Shown piece after piece: positions 22,129 through 35,388 of a DNA stretch of 64,000 nucleotides. A model generated the notes under the pieces. The model was given only the letters and a program-made list of their open reading frames with translations. It had not been told where the DNA came from and searched no databases. Source of the DNA: Solanum dulcamara (Eukaryota; Streptophyta; Magnoliopsida; Solanales; Solanaceae); NCBI RefSeq assembly GCF_947179165.1, contig NC_077242.1, positions 51,965,097 through 52,029,096 on the forward strand, read 5' to 3'. Position numbers and translations under genes: made by a program. Within the stretch, counting starts at the first letter, position 1. The number at the start of each line of letters is the position of its first letter.

Positions 22129-23990
22129 TTCTCATGACCCGCCTTAGGATCTAGTCATAACACGGCGATCAAAACCCCAAAGGGCTCCAATCAATCCCAT
22201 TGTACATATCATAAGAATACATAAGGTAAAGTAAAGGCGGAAACATCATAAAAGAGTCTAAACCATGAATAGAAATTGAAGAATATCACATGACAACATA
22301 GACTCGAAATATTTGTCCAACTAGATGCCTCTACTCATGAGCATGGGCGGGGGCTAAGAAATATCCCTAGCTCATCCTCACTATAAAATACAACACCAAC
22401 TGAATGACTAATCCCCGATAAATGAGGACTCACCACACACACCGCCAAATAGGAAAGCTTAAATAGCCACGTAGATGAATATGATATTCAACCTCAAGTC
22501 CTACATTATGAGACAATGTAGGAAAAATGTATGCATTAGTATGTTAGAATGTACTAAGTATGACGGCATGACATTCAACATAAATAATGAGATGCAATGG
22601 TCAAGTAAAAACACATGATAAAATGAGATAAGTAAATTTATGAGAAAACCATAATGACCAAAGCATTTAAAAACCATAATTTAAAAATCATGGCAATTAT
22701 AAGAGATCATACATATGTGGAATAAGAACCATAACCGACAATAAGACCATGCGAGCTATAACATAGAATCCCATTAACTTCCCATACAATGAAGAGAAGG
22801 TGAATCTACTTGCCATGGTAGACTCTACCCCACTAGGCGATTCATACATATGCTATATGTTGATGAAATAGCTAGGCCATAAAGGCAACCTACAGTGGCA
22901 CGTAGTTTATGGGACATGAAGCTGCTACTAAGGCTTTTATTAGGCCCCCACCTCAAGTCCACTCGGTGCTAAGTCAAATCCCATGAAATATATACATAGG
23001 ATAAAAATTATAAATGAAATATATCATAGTCATGGTCATAGGTTTAAAATCAAAGAGTATCTTATTTTCATAACATACTTGTAATGTGAGAATTTTTCTT
23101 TCATCATTAGATTCATATTTGCATAATTCATATAGTTAGGTGCTAGGTCACCACATAGGGCCCTAAGTCACCTTACTTCATAACTTGCATGAAATTCATA
23201 CCTTGAACTTAGATTGGAACTCTATTGCATAACCAATTGACTTGAAAATCATGTAATTGACTTGAAAATATGCATGATCATATACTTTTTATCAGTCAAT
23301 ACATAATTCATAAAGATAATATCATTAGGAGGTATAATAGAAAACACTCATATTTTACATCATTAATCCTAGAGATCAAAATAGGAGGATCATGGAAACT
23401 CTTCAATTCAATGCAATCACTATCAATTTATATCAAAACAGACTCATAATCATAATTTGAATCATAATTCATGAAATTGGAATAGAGATCATAAAACTAA
23501 TAAAATACCATACTTTAATTTGATAGAAAACTTAAGAAATTGAATGGGCTTCATGGATGAAAGAATCCATGAATCAATACCCACATACCTTAAGTGAGGT
23601 AACCAAATAATTTGGAAGAACCAGAGAGTTTTGATGTAGACCTTGAGTGAATTTTTTGGAAGTCTTCAATGGAGTCCTTGAGAGTCTTTTGTAGAGAGAC
23701 AAATATTTGAGTAAGTGAATTGTAGAAGAATGAATAAAATTAGAGGTTTAGGTTAATTTTATAGAGCTGAATTAGGTCCTAAAATGTCTAGGTTCATTAT
23801 CTAATAGTTAAGGAAATGTCTAAAGTACCCTTACTAAAAACTAAATTCGGCCAGAAAATCATCGCCAGGTGCACGATGCAGAGGTGAACAACTCTACAAC
23901 ACAGATTTTCTGCGCACTTTACTATTTTGTATAGTTTCTTTGAATAATCTATCTTTCGATATACAGGTCCTAAGAATCCACCGAGACTAT
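22129..23990 (-). mobile_element. element C 5' LTR, outer end undetermined
   Basis: Begins TTCTCATGACCCGCC next to the PBS and contains blocks shared with A and B (AAGACCATGCGAGCTAT near 22743, CACTCGGTGCTAAGTCAA near 22955). A TGTAAGAC-type outer terminus is not found. Homology fades between about 23900 and 24300, so the right end is approximate. Confidence 0.75.
23550..23591 (-). promoter_or_regulatory. perfect 9-bp stem-loop and splice-donor-like motif in LTR C
   Basis: TTCATGGAT (23550-23558), loop GAAAGA, ATCCATGAA (23565-23573): all nine pairs are Watson-Crick. AAGGTATGTG follows on the minus strand (23582-23591). Relative to B and K2 one G-C pair is an A-T pair, with both sides changed. 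Confidence 0.65.
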
Positions 23991-24900
23991 TTTCTGCATT
24001 TTTTGACCCCCTGATCGATATTTTGAACTCGGATTTTTCAAAAAGATTAAGGATAATTCATTACATGAGTGGGCTATTTCCAAGGTATTCTTAAGGCACT
24101 TGTGAGCATTTTGAGGTATAATACAGATCACCCCAACCTTTCCCATTCCTCTGTAGCCATCTTTCTCATTTATCCTTCCCCCTTTCACCATAAAACCAAA
24201 CAAACCAATAATAATAACAGTGAACCAGTGAGTTTTTAGCTCTGGCGAGCATCCAACAACCACAAAGCCTTTTCTCTCGAAACACCAAAGCTCTGGGAAA
24301 ACCACAGACTTCGGCAAACTCGTAAGAAGCAGCTACTATAATACTAGTGTTCACTCTCATATTTTCATTAACATTTCTGATTCTCCGATAAACTTTCTTC
24401 CTTTCATAGTTGTTCTATTGATTTACTCATTTCTAATTTTGATTAATAATATTATATTCTATTATTTATGTTTCAATTCACACTAAATTTGAACATTTTT
24501 GTCATCATTGTTCATATATTTTTATATTTTTTCCCATTTTGGGTTGTGTGCCACTACCATTTTTGGCATTTTAAAATTGTTTTACCTTTTAGGCATTTTC
24601 TATTATATTAATGATGAACAAATTTTAATGTTACTCTTTTATTGTTGTTGTTTCTATGTTATATTATTGTTCAATATTGTTTTTTCTTACATTCTTATCT
24701 CATTATTTTATTTTTTCTACCATCTTTTGATGTTGATTTAAACACTATTTTTATATAATTTATTATTATATATTAGCTAATTTGAAAATAAGTTCAGATG
24801 GCCAATGAAAAAAATCTCTTCATCGATTTTTGAGGTCTCTCTATTTTTAAAGATGTAAAATTTAGTTTAAATTAACGGCAAAGATGCACCATAATCTAAA
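23990..24900. other. unassigned AT-rich stretch between elements C and D
   Basis: No coding similarity recognised. The part 23990-24320 is open on the minus strand for 115 codons but lacks any motif I know, and may be U3 or leader of C. The part 24470-24800 is very T-rich on the plus strand. No terminal inverted repeats were seen by eye. Confidence 0.4.
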
Positions 24901-24904
24901 CCAT

Positions 24905-26110
24905 CACTATTAGTGGTGTGGGATGAAGAGGTACATCACAGAGTTTGTGTCTAAGTGTTTGACTTGTCAACAGGTCAAGTCTTAGCACCAGCAGCTTCAG
25001 AGGTGTGACTCAGAGGATGCCTATTCCTTCTTAGAAGTGGGAGCAGATTGCCATAGATTTTGTTGTGGGTATACCTACCACCGTGGGTGATTATGAATCC
25101 ATTTGGATAGTTATTAACAGAGTGACCAAGTCTACCTATTGCATCCCAGTTTGGGTGATGTATACGGTGCAGAATCTAGCCCAGTTGTACATTACTCAAA
25201 TTATAAAGCTTCATGGGGTGCCTATATCTATAATCGCCTATCGGGGTTGTTTGTTTACTTTGCACATTCGGAGAAAATTACAACATGGTTTGGACACTCG
25301 ACTAGATATGAGTAGAGAGTTTCTCCCACATACCAATGAACAATCCGAGTGAAAGATTCAGGTGTTGAAGGATATACTTCAAATTTATGTTATTGATTTT
25401 GGTACTAGGTGGGATCAACATTTTCCCTAAGTTTGCCTATAATAATATTTATCAGTCCAATATTCATATGGACCCATTCGAGGTATTTTGTGGTAGGCGA
25501 TGTTGATCTCCTATTGGTTGGTTTTATTTAGCTAAGATGGACTCTTTAGATGCGAACTTGCTTAGAGATTCCATGGAGCTGGTTAATATGATTCAGGGTA
25601 GATTTTTGATAGCCTATAGTAGGAAAAAGAGTTATACAAATTATAAAGTTCGATTATTGGAGCTTATGGAGGGTGATAATCTTTGGCTTCGAGTATTGCC
25701 CATGAAGGGATTAACGCGGTTCAAAAAGAAGGGAAGCTTAGCCCTCAGTTCATTGGCTAATTTGAGATTTTAGGGTGAGTAGGAGAGGTGGATTATAGAC
25801 TGGCCTTACAACTTAGCTTGTCAGTGGTACATATTGTTTTTCATGTTTTCATGCTCCAGAAATATATTTTGGATGAGTCCCATGTGATCTCCCTTGATTC
25901 CATAGATTTGGATCCAGATTTTACATTTGAGGAGTAGTCCATAGCTATTCTATATATAAAAATCCGTAAGCTTAGGATTAAGAAGATTACTCAGTGATGG
26001 AGAAGTGGAGGCACCATTTAGTCGGAGAGGTAACTTGGGAGTTGGAGGATGACATTCATGCTTGATATCCCTAGATTTTCGAGGCATAGAGTACTTTTAT
26101 TTACTTTATG
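24905..26110 (+). pseudogene. element D integrase, 5'-truncated and broken
   Basis: Begins mid zinc domain (G-M-K-R-Y-I-T-E-F-V-S-K-C-L-T-C-Q-Q-V-K). The core is at 25065-25352: W-I-V-I-N-R-V-T-K has N for the first catalytic D, and S-I-I-A-Y-R-G has Y for the second. The glutamate (E-Q-S-E) is kept but followed by TGA (25351-25353, CGA in relatives). Later blocks are L-K-V-R/F-E-L-M-E-G-D near 25650 and V-D-Y-R-L-A-L-Q-L-S-L-S-V-V-H-I-V-F-H-V near 25790, with the C-terminal end near 26080. Everything upstream of the zinc domain is missing. Confidence 0.85.
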
Positions 26111-26177
26111 CTAGACAACAAGCATGATTTTTAGTGGTGGATGATTTACAGACCGGACCGGAGGCAACCGAGAATAT

Positions 26178-28465
26178 TATGTAAAAAGGACAAAGGTCTA
26201 AAGCTTATTTTTGGTATTTTTTGCAAAATAACTATTTTACGCCTTTCAATAGTTGTCCTGAGTCATGTCTGATCAGTATTTGATATTGGTTCAGTGAAAT
26301 TCCCTAAAAAGTTAAGGTTTTTTGAAAAGTTTTGAGTTTTGAAGGCTTTAGTTTCCAAATAGTGGTTTTCGGTGTCATCCAAAGTTTCTAGTCTCAGAAT
26401 GCAAATGTGTCGATACCATCAACTTTGAAATATGGAATTTTCTCTATGAGAGTTGACGAGATCAGATTAAGAGTGGTATCGTAGATTTGAGGTCCTAAGT
26501 TAGAATTTACTGAGTTTTTGATCCTAGAGTTGACTTTGGTCAATATTTGGTGTTTGAATGCTCGAAATAGAATTTCATTTATTCCGTTGGATTCAGAGGA
26601 TGCTTTAAGGCATAGGGTGAGTTTTTGTGTATTTTTTAGAAGTTCGAAGGGCCTTTTAGTCTTTTTGATTCCTAAACTAGTTTAGTTGCGACAAATGGAT
26701 TTTGGAAATTCAAATTTTGATGGTTCTATTGAATATCCAATATCAAATTTACTATGACAGAATCTATGGATTATGTGAATGGGATTCTTACTGAATCTTG
26801 AGGGTCTGTTTCATGACTTGTCTGTTTATGCGATTGCTGGGACCTAAAACTAGTGTGCACTTCTTTGCGTTTGTGGCACTCTGTTTGCGTCGAGAGGGGT
26901 CACTTTGTTGACCTTCGTATTCGTGGGGGTTGTGTCGTATTTGAAGAGAGAGAACTGAGAGAGCCTTCGCATTTGCGAGGGTTCTACCATGATCTGGAGT
27001 ATTGAGGTTCTACTCTTTGCTTTCATATGCTAATTGAGCCACGTTCGCAAATGGATAAATATCCCTAAATAGTGATAATTTCCAATAATCAGGGTTAGGC
27101 TATTTTTCACCATTTTTGGACTTGGAGAGTTTGGGGGAAGGTGATTTCAAGTTGATGTTTGTGGGAAAAAAGATTGGGTAAGTTATTTTAACTCATATTC
27201 TTCATTACCCAATAAGTATATTTTGTTTTTAACCTCAAATCTGTGATTTTGGCTTCAAGAGATAAGACTTTTCGTTCAAGAACATGGATATTTATAAAAT
27301 GGTGATTAACAACTATTTTAGACTTTTTAAAAATGTTTTTCAATTCCAAATGCTTTAAGGAATATTTTCATATAAAAAATTCCAAATTTGAGTCTCGTTT
27401 TCAGAATTTGATTTCTGAGTCCTTTTGACCTTTTTGCTCGAGCTTCATGATTTTGGTGTCATTAATTTTGGAATTTTATTTTGAATTAGTATTTGGTTAG
27501 ATTTTGGTGATCTGGATGCTATTCGAAAGGGGAAGTCTCAAGTGTTTGATTGATCAAGTATCAATTAAGGCAACTGAACTTCTAAAATCTCTTAAGTCTT
27601 GTACAATACTTGAACTTTTCTTCATATGTGTGTTGGGGAGTAATGTGAATAAGGTTTGCATATTAATCATGTGAATTGTGCTTAATAAAAGAAAATGGTT
27701 AATAAAAAATAATGTGTCTTATGATTGTGATCAGAAGTGGGAACTTCTTGACTTGAACTTGATGTGAATTCGATGAAATGCTATGATAGTCTTAATGTAA
27801 TTGTGAATATGATGAAATTGTCATTTACTCATTGTTAATTAGAAAAATTAACTTGAAATACTTACTCATTGATTGGTCCTAATTATGTGTAAAAGTGGTA
27901 ATAAAATAGAGACTTTGATGACTATAATGATGTGAATGTTGTAAATATTGATTTTGATATACTATTGATAGTTAACATGAATTGCATTGATATGAATTAC
28001 GTTGTGACTGTGGACACTATCATTCTCTCATTATTTGTGTGAACATGCTTATTTATATTGGTTCTGGAATTTATGAAGAGATCCAACTAATATTTTTGCC
28101 AATGGAAAATGGTTTCGGCGATTGATACTTATGCAATTGGGAAATGGTTCCAGCGATTGATACTAAAGTCAATGGAAAATTATTCCAGTGATGCTGACAG
28201 GAAATAGTTTTGGTAATTGATGATTATGCCTGTAAGAAATTGTTCCAGTAGATACATGGACCTTATGTATGTATCCCCTACAGGTTTCAGCATGCTAGAC
28301 AGGAGATGTGTACCATTAGGATAGACATGCATCGCTTTACATGACATCAAATTGAATTGTATTACATTTTATCTATGTGATGATCATCCTGGTCATTTCC
28401 ATTAATTCCCAATCTTCTCAACATATTGAGCTTTCTTGTAGTGGCCTCTAGTCATAAATAACTTG
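26178..28465 (+). mobile_element. element D 3' LTR, truncated at its right end
   Basis: Follows the integrase end at the expected distance. The start TGTAAAAAGGAC (about 26180) is a guess. It holds TCGCATTTGCGAGGG-type sequences near 26970, a 35-bp tandem array (28104-28255) and a CCTACAGGTTTCAGCATGCTAGACAG block, all shared with LTR G (41060-43098). It stops where LTR E begins. Confidence 0.7.
28104..28255 (+). repeat. 35-bp tandem repeat in LTR D
   Basis: Units start GGAAATGGTTCCAG-like at 28104, 28139, 28174, 28200 and 28235: spacings 35, 35, 26 and 35. The same unit recurs in LTR G. Confidence 0.8.
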
Positions 28466-31400
28466 CTGGGACTAACTGTTTGATCATTCGGGTGTTGTGT
28501 TTGAGTTTTGTGTGAGTTTTACTCATTTAATAGGTCTTAAGTGGAAGAGTTATCTTTAGTCAATATCTAGAGTTTTGGGTGTCAAACGGGATTTTCATTG
28601 GTTCTATCCGATCCGAAAGGGTCTTTTATGTATAGTAAGTGGTTGATTTATGTTTTGGGGGTTTTAATTTTGAGGTTGTGGGACTAGGAGTTTAGCTTTG
28701 AATATTTAGACAAGGTTGACTTCGGTCAACATTCTTGGTAAACATGCTCATATTAAAATTTTGTAAGTGTGGTAAACTCTGAAACTCTAAGCTTGGTCTA
28801 GATCAATGATTGGTTTGATTCTCGAAGGTTTTGAAATGGGTTTGTGGCTTGAGGCATTTCGTTTGTGAATTCTTTGTAAGTGTTGACTTTGGTTAATACT
28901 TGTTCAACACGACCTCGGTTGGTTGTTTTTTCAATTTCGTTGAGTCCAGAATGTCATTTACAAGTGATTTGCACTTTTGATTTGCGTTATTTGGACTCAA
29001 AATAAATTCTGATGGTTCATTTGAAGTTTTCGACATTTAGCTCAAATTTTGTTGGTGCAGGCTCCTAATTACATGGCTTTTGCAACCATTGGTCACTTTT
29101 GCGATGGCCGTTTTAGCGACCAAGGGGTCACTTTTATAAAGAGCATTAGGGGAAGCGGGCAACCCTTAAGAGACTAGCTAGCCACTTTTACGATGACCAC
29201 TTTTGCAACTTTAAGGCGGGGTTTCTTTTGTGAAGCCCATGTTGGCCAAAGTGATGATCGCTTTATCGAACATTTGTTCCTTTTTACGACTGGGAAATAA
29301 ATTCTCTCTGTTCCTCATTCATCCTAAAAAGAAACCTATTGTTGAATGAGCTCCAGCAAGGTAGTTTTGACTCCTTTCTTGACCATTTCAAGTGATTCAA
29401 AGATAATTTACTTCCTTTCTATTTCCCTAACTTGATTCTATCTTTATTTCGTTGATTCCATTACATTTTCTACCTTAACTCCATTGATTTCTAAGTCTTG
29501 AAAGTATATTATTTGGACCATTTGAGGGCTAAATTGAAGTTTGTTTTCACCCAAATTTTGGGTGTTTGATTCTTACTTCAAGAGGAACATAATTATAGTT
29601 TTTGTTTCATAATTTTATAACGTCATTCGAGGGTCAATTTTGACCTGATTTTGGTTTGAATTTTCTAATATCAATATAGGTATTGTTAGTCCCGTATTGA
29701 TTTACTTATTCTTCTCTTGATAGTGTGGCGGTGATCGGAGGTATTTTAACAAGGGCCATGCTTTGGATTCGTAAACTTTGGAGCATGTGTGATCGACTTT
29801 GAGGTAGTGTATAGTCTACTTGTTTAAGATTGTACTTCATAAGATATTATTTAGCATATTTTGCAGGAGTGTTAGGATTGTATGTGGTGGGTTTACAATT
29901 TTCCTTCCATATGATTATTTGTTGATTCTCGTATGAGCCTTAGACTAGTTAAGCAATGTGAGTCTCATAGTTTTGGTTGGAAATTCCTAGCTTTTACCTT
30001 AGTCTAGGGTTGTTAGCCTCCTTTTGGTTGATAGTTGATGCTTTATTGCACATGGTATGTTTAGCATCTTCGAGAGAATTTTGGCGATTCTTTCTAGTGT
30101 AGTTGCTTTCAATGAGAATTTCTTTGGATTGGTGCACTTTGAGATTATGGGGATCGTGAAATGGTTTTGGTATTTTGGATAATCAGTTTCTTAGGCTTGT
30201 TTTTGTAATGGGGTCACCCTCTCTATAGGCTATTGTTGGATCCTTCGATGCTAATAATCAACGTAGGATAGAGTTAGTTGTGGTTGGTTCCTTTGGTTAA
30301 TTGGTACCGTTACGTAGATGTGGAGGTTCTTAAGTTACTTTTTCGAATGTTGTTACCTTTTCACTCCTTTTATTGGTTGAATAGAGTTGTTCCTTCTGAT
30401 ATTTATCTAAGTGGAATTTGTCAGAGTATCTTTAGGCCAGAGGCCTTGGTGAGGACCAGCTTGATTCCAGGTTAGTTTATATGCTCTACGAGTTAGGTAC
30501 TTGCTATTTTATATCATATTGTATGTGATTTAGATGTGTTGTTTGGATGCTGGTACTGGCATGCATGGCAATGGTTTCTCTTTCTCACATGTTTTATGGT
30601 ACAACCCACGTGCATGCATTGGTTTTTACCCTTATTTTTTGAGGAAATAGGTTTGTTTCCCTTTTTACTACTAAACATATATTTTAATGAGATTCGTACC
30701 ACCAGGATTATTTTGAAATAGTGATTTTATATATTCACAAGGCTTCGAGGACATACTTTTTTTATACTCAAAATATTAGAAGCATCTGGGATGTACTCAC
30801 TTTTTACTTGATTGGTTAGATATTCGTAGATTATTGTGATGATTTTTTTGCTTTTGTATACATATATCCGGTCATCATAATGGAAGGGATCCAAGAGAAT
30901 CTAGGATATATGACCTAGATCGAAACTAAGCAGGTATATACAAATGTTACTGAGTCCCCCATTGAGTCCTCTTTACTTGTGATCCTCAAAATGGGAGAAG
31001 GAAGAAATATGGGTCCACTGGCAGGGATTGAGGGATAGATAAATATACTTTGGAACTTTAGTACTATGGTACTACTAGTTTTATTGTATTACTCTCATTC
31101 ATGTGCATTGCCTACCATCCGTATAATTGGTTGTGGTGTGTACTTGTTGGTTTTATGAGGGGCTGTACAAGTTTAGTTTGTGATTATGTACCTTCTAGGC
31201 ACATAGGGGCTCAGTAAGGTTTTGGTTGACTATTTACATACTTGTGGCAGTAAGAAGGGTGGTTCTTTTATTTTAAGGTAGGTACTGCCCTTGATCTCTT
31301 CTATTTGACTCTTTTATGCAAGGTTTGTTTTAAAATAACTTTCTTAGCTTTTACATGTTGTTTGTGCTTATTTTTATTAGTATACCTTTGGATAGTTGTC

Positions 31401-32050
31401 TTCCTGAGTATAGTTTTATCGTGTATAGATTAATGGGCTATTACATCCTAGTTTGTCCTTTACTTTATTTATCATCTTCTTTTACTCTATTTTAGTGCTT
31501 TCATCTTGTTCTTATTATGAGTTTCCTATTATTTCTTTTTTACTTGTGATATATACTCCTTTTTTAGATACCTGTTATGCCTTTTTCAATCTATGGAGCT
31601 CAGCCAGCCTATGCCTACTGAGTTCCACTTGTTGGTACTCATACTTCGCTTCTGCACCCTGTAGATCATAGTACATATTCTCATCGCTGATTTGGATTTC
31701 ATGTGGAACAGTTCTTGGGATTCGGATACTGGGGTGAGCTCCTGGAATTTTGAGTTGTCTATCTCCCTTTATATTAGATATGACTAGTCTGTATTTTAAT
31801 TTCAAAGATAGTTTGCACTTATGTCTTGTATTGTAAAAGCTTATAATCTTGTTTTGACAAGAAGCTCGACTATCAACTGATACCGGGTCTTAGGTGTTTA
31901 TTTATGTATTCATTTAGTAGTCTCTTTCCCTTACTTTGATTATTGTTATTCTTTTTCACAAATCTTTACTTCCACGCGATAGCCAGTATCTTATGGCTCT
32001 TGAAGATGGGTTAAGCTTACTTACTAGTGGGATATAATAGGTGCCGATAT
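28465..32050 (+). mobile_element. element E 5' LTR (possibly composite), left end truncated
   Basis: 28470-29340 matches the E 3' LTR (about 35480-36395) by eye over its full length. It lacks about the first 90 bp. Beyond 29340 the partner is missing. The U5-like end near 31590-32050 has CTACTGAGTTCCACTTG and GGTGAGCTCCTGGA blocks before a degenerate PBS. At about 3.6 kb it is longer than other LTRs here, so a nested insertion is possible. I saw no gene within 29340-32050. Confidence 0.65.
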
Positions 32051-32052
32051 CA

Positions 32053-32068
32053 TTAGTACAAGAGCTAA
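32053..32068 (+). other. degenerate primer binding site of element E
   Basis: TTAGTACAAGAGCTAA matches 13 of 16 positions of TTGGTATCAGAGCTAA. The TAGAGTCTTGCGG leader follows, as in G (43156). Confidence 0.55.
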
Positions 32069-32239
32069 TGCATGGTAGAGTCTTGCGGATCTATGTGGAG
32101 ACGTTCGTATTCTATCATTGGGAGGATATGGGGTATACTTAGGAAATTCCATTTTTGATTCATTATCATGTGAAATTTCTTCAATCAATCTCTAAATAAA
32201 TCTTTGAATTCACTCTTTTCTAAATAGATAGCATAATGT

Positions 32240-33330
32240 TGTTGATGTATACAGAAGGCACACCTACTCATATCACTATCACTTTGATGCCTAGTCAAGA
32301 CACCAGTGATGTACAATTATAGCTAGGGGATGTAGGGCAGCCTAATTTTTGACAGAGTTAGTGGTCGCTACGAATCCTTAGGATTTTGTGTTGTAGATTC
32401 CAATTCTATTAGAGGATACACTATAGACATATATGGTTTTCGGTGCATCAAGTGGTTCTCAACCTAGAGTTGGATCTGTAGGTCTTCAGTAAGGTTCTTT
32501 ATCAATTTTCGAGTATGTTATTGGGTATCTTTAGTGTGCCAAGCAGACTCCCACTTATTTCTTAAAGAAAGGGACATGACCGAGCGAGAGTCGATTCAAG
32601 GGTCTATTAGAGGATTAACTTTGATACTTTGTCTACCATCGGAGAACTTGATAGCAGCTATATCTACTTTTCCTCAAGTTCTTAGTCATTTGAGGGATAT
32701 GGAGAATGCATATATTTAGACTTACAGTGGTATAAGTAAGAGGCTCTCCCGTCAACATTAGTGAGGTAGCATGTCACCTAGAGGTAGGTATCATCTTAAT
32801 GAGGGCCAGCCTCATTCTCAGCCTATTGGGCCTATGGTGGGATCACCTCAGGTTCCAGGAGGTTTTATGGCAAGTTATGGTACCCACGGTGAATAGAGTT
32901 CACGATAACCTTCTTAGGGTTTGCATTTAGGGCATTCAAGTTTTGGGGCTCCTACTGTACCAGCCGAGTCATCTCAATAAATGGCTTCTCATGAAGGTTG
33001 TTGTGACTGTTCCATATGGGGACTCTTTGCTAGAAATTTTCATAGGGGCCACCTTCTTAGGCAACAAGCTCGATAATTCAAGCCCCTAGGTCCCTAATAG
33101 AGTTCGTTAAAAGTAGTATTCATTTTGTCAGAGGTAGCCATGGTTGCTCATCATATCCTTTACACCAAACTTTAGCCTATGTAGGTTGCCATACTTGAGG
33201 GGGGGGATTGTTCATTTGTCTAGGGAGTGTCCCCGGCATGAGACCATTATATAATCAACTCAGTTTGGATAGTCTCTTACATTTATAGCACCCTCAGTTA
33301 GAGGTGGTGCCTTAGGTATTATAGTTAGTA
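32240..33330 (+). pseudogene. element E gag, degenerate
   Basis: A gag is recognisable in pieces: R-D-M-T-E-R-E-S-I-Q-G (32575), F-P-Q-V-L-S-H-L-R-D-M-E-N (32670), K-R-L-S-R-Q-H then S-P-R-G-R-Y-H-L-N-E-G-Q-P-H-S-Q-P (32770-32825). Two knuckle-like stretches follow, C-C-D-C...F-A-R-N-F-H near 33000 and C-S-F-V-x-G-V-S near 33210. Stops and shifts are many. It resembles glycine/serine-rich gypsy gag C-termini but is too decayed to place further. Confidence 0.55.
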
Positions 33331-35388
33331 CTGTAGATGTTTACTTTGAGGTCAGACATGATCTGCTCATCGCCTCTATAGGTCGTTTGAGGTTCGATGT
33401 CCCAAGTATTACTAGTATGAATGTGATCTATTTTTTCTTTTACCCCATAATTGCTTGTAATGTGTGGATTAGGGTTTTCATACTAGTACATGATATGCCC
33501 CTTGCTAACTAATTTTCTATTTGTTGTGAAATGTTTATTTGGCATTATGTATTTGTGTTTGTCCCCCGTAGATGATTTCTTTTAGTAGTTGATCATTTTG
33601 GCATTGTGTATGTGTTTGGAGTAATGGTTGAGTAGCTCTTTTCATCTTTGTGCATAACTGGCTTTGGTTCTATTAGCATTTCATTTATGTTCTTCTTGGT
33701 TACTTGGATTTGATGGCTATGTTCCCCTGCTGGCATTTTTGGTTAGTAGATAAGAGGTGGATTGTCTAGATAGTGCATAAAGGGATGTGTAGCGTTTTGT
33801 GAGTTGTAGAAGATCTCGATTATTGATTCCTTTTGATCCCTTGATCTTATCTACGGTTCCTAATGCTCGAAGTTGAGTTTTTACTCTTTTGACCTACCTG
33901 ATTGGTTCCTTTATGGTAGTTGTGGCATTTGGGTTTGGTGGTTCTGCTTTGAATTATGCTCTTTTAGTGTTACAACATTGGATAGTTTTATTGGAGTTAG
34001 GAAGGTTCGAAGTGGACTTGTTTTACAATGTTCTAAGTATAGCGATGATTTGGCCGAAAGTGTTCTTTGGAGATTTTCTATGGGATTCATGGAAGAGATA
34101 GCATAATATGGTTATGATCGACTACTGGTTAGCTGAAAGGGGTAATTGATAAGTAAAGGTGTCCATCTTGTGAAATACTAATTCTTAGAATAACTTTGGG
34201 GTACTTTTACCATTTATGAACTTTTTGATGTATAACCATCATTATTTGGGAACCCAGTTATGAGCATGCTATGTATTGTTTGTGTCAGCAGTTTAGGAGG
34301 CTAAACCTTTGTTTAGGGGTTTTGTACGGTGGCGTTCGTGGTGGCTTCTAAACTGCAGTCTTCATCAAAGATTAGGAATTTTCTTAAAAGACTCACCTTT
34401 AGGATGGGGTCAAAGTAATTCGTGTGATCAACAACTCTTTACTTGCTTCAATATATGAGGCTTGTGTGTGTCGTTATGGTTAGCTTGCGGTGGTTTGGTT
34501 TCATTTTCGTCGCTCTTGATAAGTTTGATATGCTTTTTTGCTTCCTACCGGCTATATTTTAATTGGATAAGGGTGGTTTACTTAGATTTTCACTCGGGGA
34601 GTGGTACATGGATTCATAGAATTAGTTTATATTATTTTTGTTCTAGATCCCCATTTTGATTTAATTTTTCTAGAAATTTCATTGATAGTGGAGTGACATT
34701 AAATTTGGGCTTAGTGTGGTTTTACACTCATGGATTTGGTCATTCCTTGGAGTAGCTTGTTCAGTTTTGAAACATAGCTTCCATACTCAAGTTTTATGTT
34801 TTGAGAGTCATTGGGATTGAACTTTGGGCTTATGCCCTGGGCTGAGTTACTTATTCGACTGTTGCCACTCTTTGATGTTCAGGTGATGCTTGTCTTCCTT
34901 TCGTGATTGTTGTTTACATGATTATTTCAAAACTGTTCAGATGGTATTGGGAATTGTTAGTTTGATTTAGGATGGGTAGGATACCCATGATGACTAAAGT
35001 GTGTTGGGTTTGGAGTATAAAGTAGAGAATTCGAATTATGAGCTAGTTAGCATCATTTCTTGTCTAATGGTTTCTCAGTTGGTGGTATATTTGTGGTATC
35101 AGTGTGCCTCAGATTATTCTATTGCATTTAGTTGAGTTTGTCTTGGTTGGGTGGAAGTTGGTATCAAAAGGAGGAGTTGTGTGGCTAGTGTTTCTTTATG
35201 TTTTGGAGCAAAAAGGAAAATTTAAGCATTTTCTCTTGGCTAGATTCTGAATAAGCATCGTTCAATCTAATAAGGGATGTCTGGAAGTCGGGGGAAGAAA
35301 GCAGACCTAATATCCTCATGTTTTTGAGCCGCTAAGCTTTTTCTGATCTTTGACTTTTGAGGATGAAAGTCATTTTAGTAGTAGATGT
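33330..35388 (+). other. element E internal remainder, no recognisable pol
   Basis: Two kilobases between gag and the 3' LTR. None of the three plus-strand frames gives RT, RNase H or integrase blocks that I recognise. The short open stretches (for example 33889-34101) are hydrophobic because the DNA is T-rich. A degraded purine-rich GAGGATGAAAG near 35360 may be the old polypurine tract. Confidence 0.5.

Noticed and set aside
23970..24317. 115-codon minus-strand open frame as a novel gene
   Set aside because: No recognisable domain, low complexity flanks and location at the end of an LTR. Left as unassigned sequence.
33889..34101. Hydrophobic 70-codon frame as a membrane protein
   Set aside because: T-rich DNA naturally encodes hydrophobic residues, and overlapping frames look similar. 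No homologues recognised.
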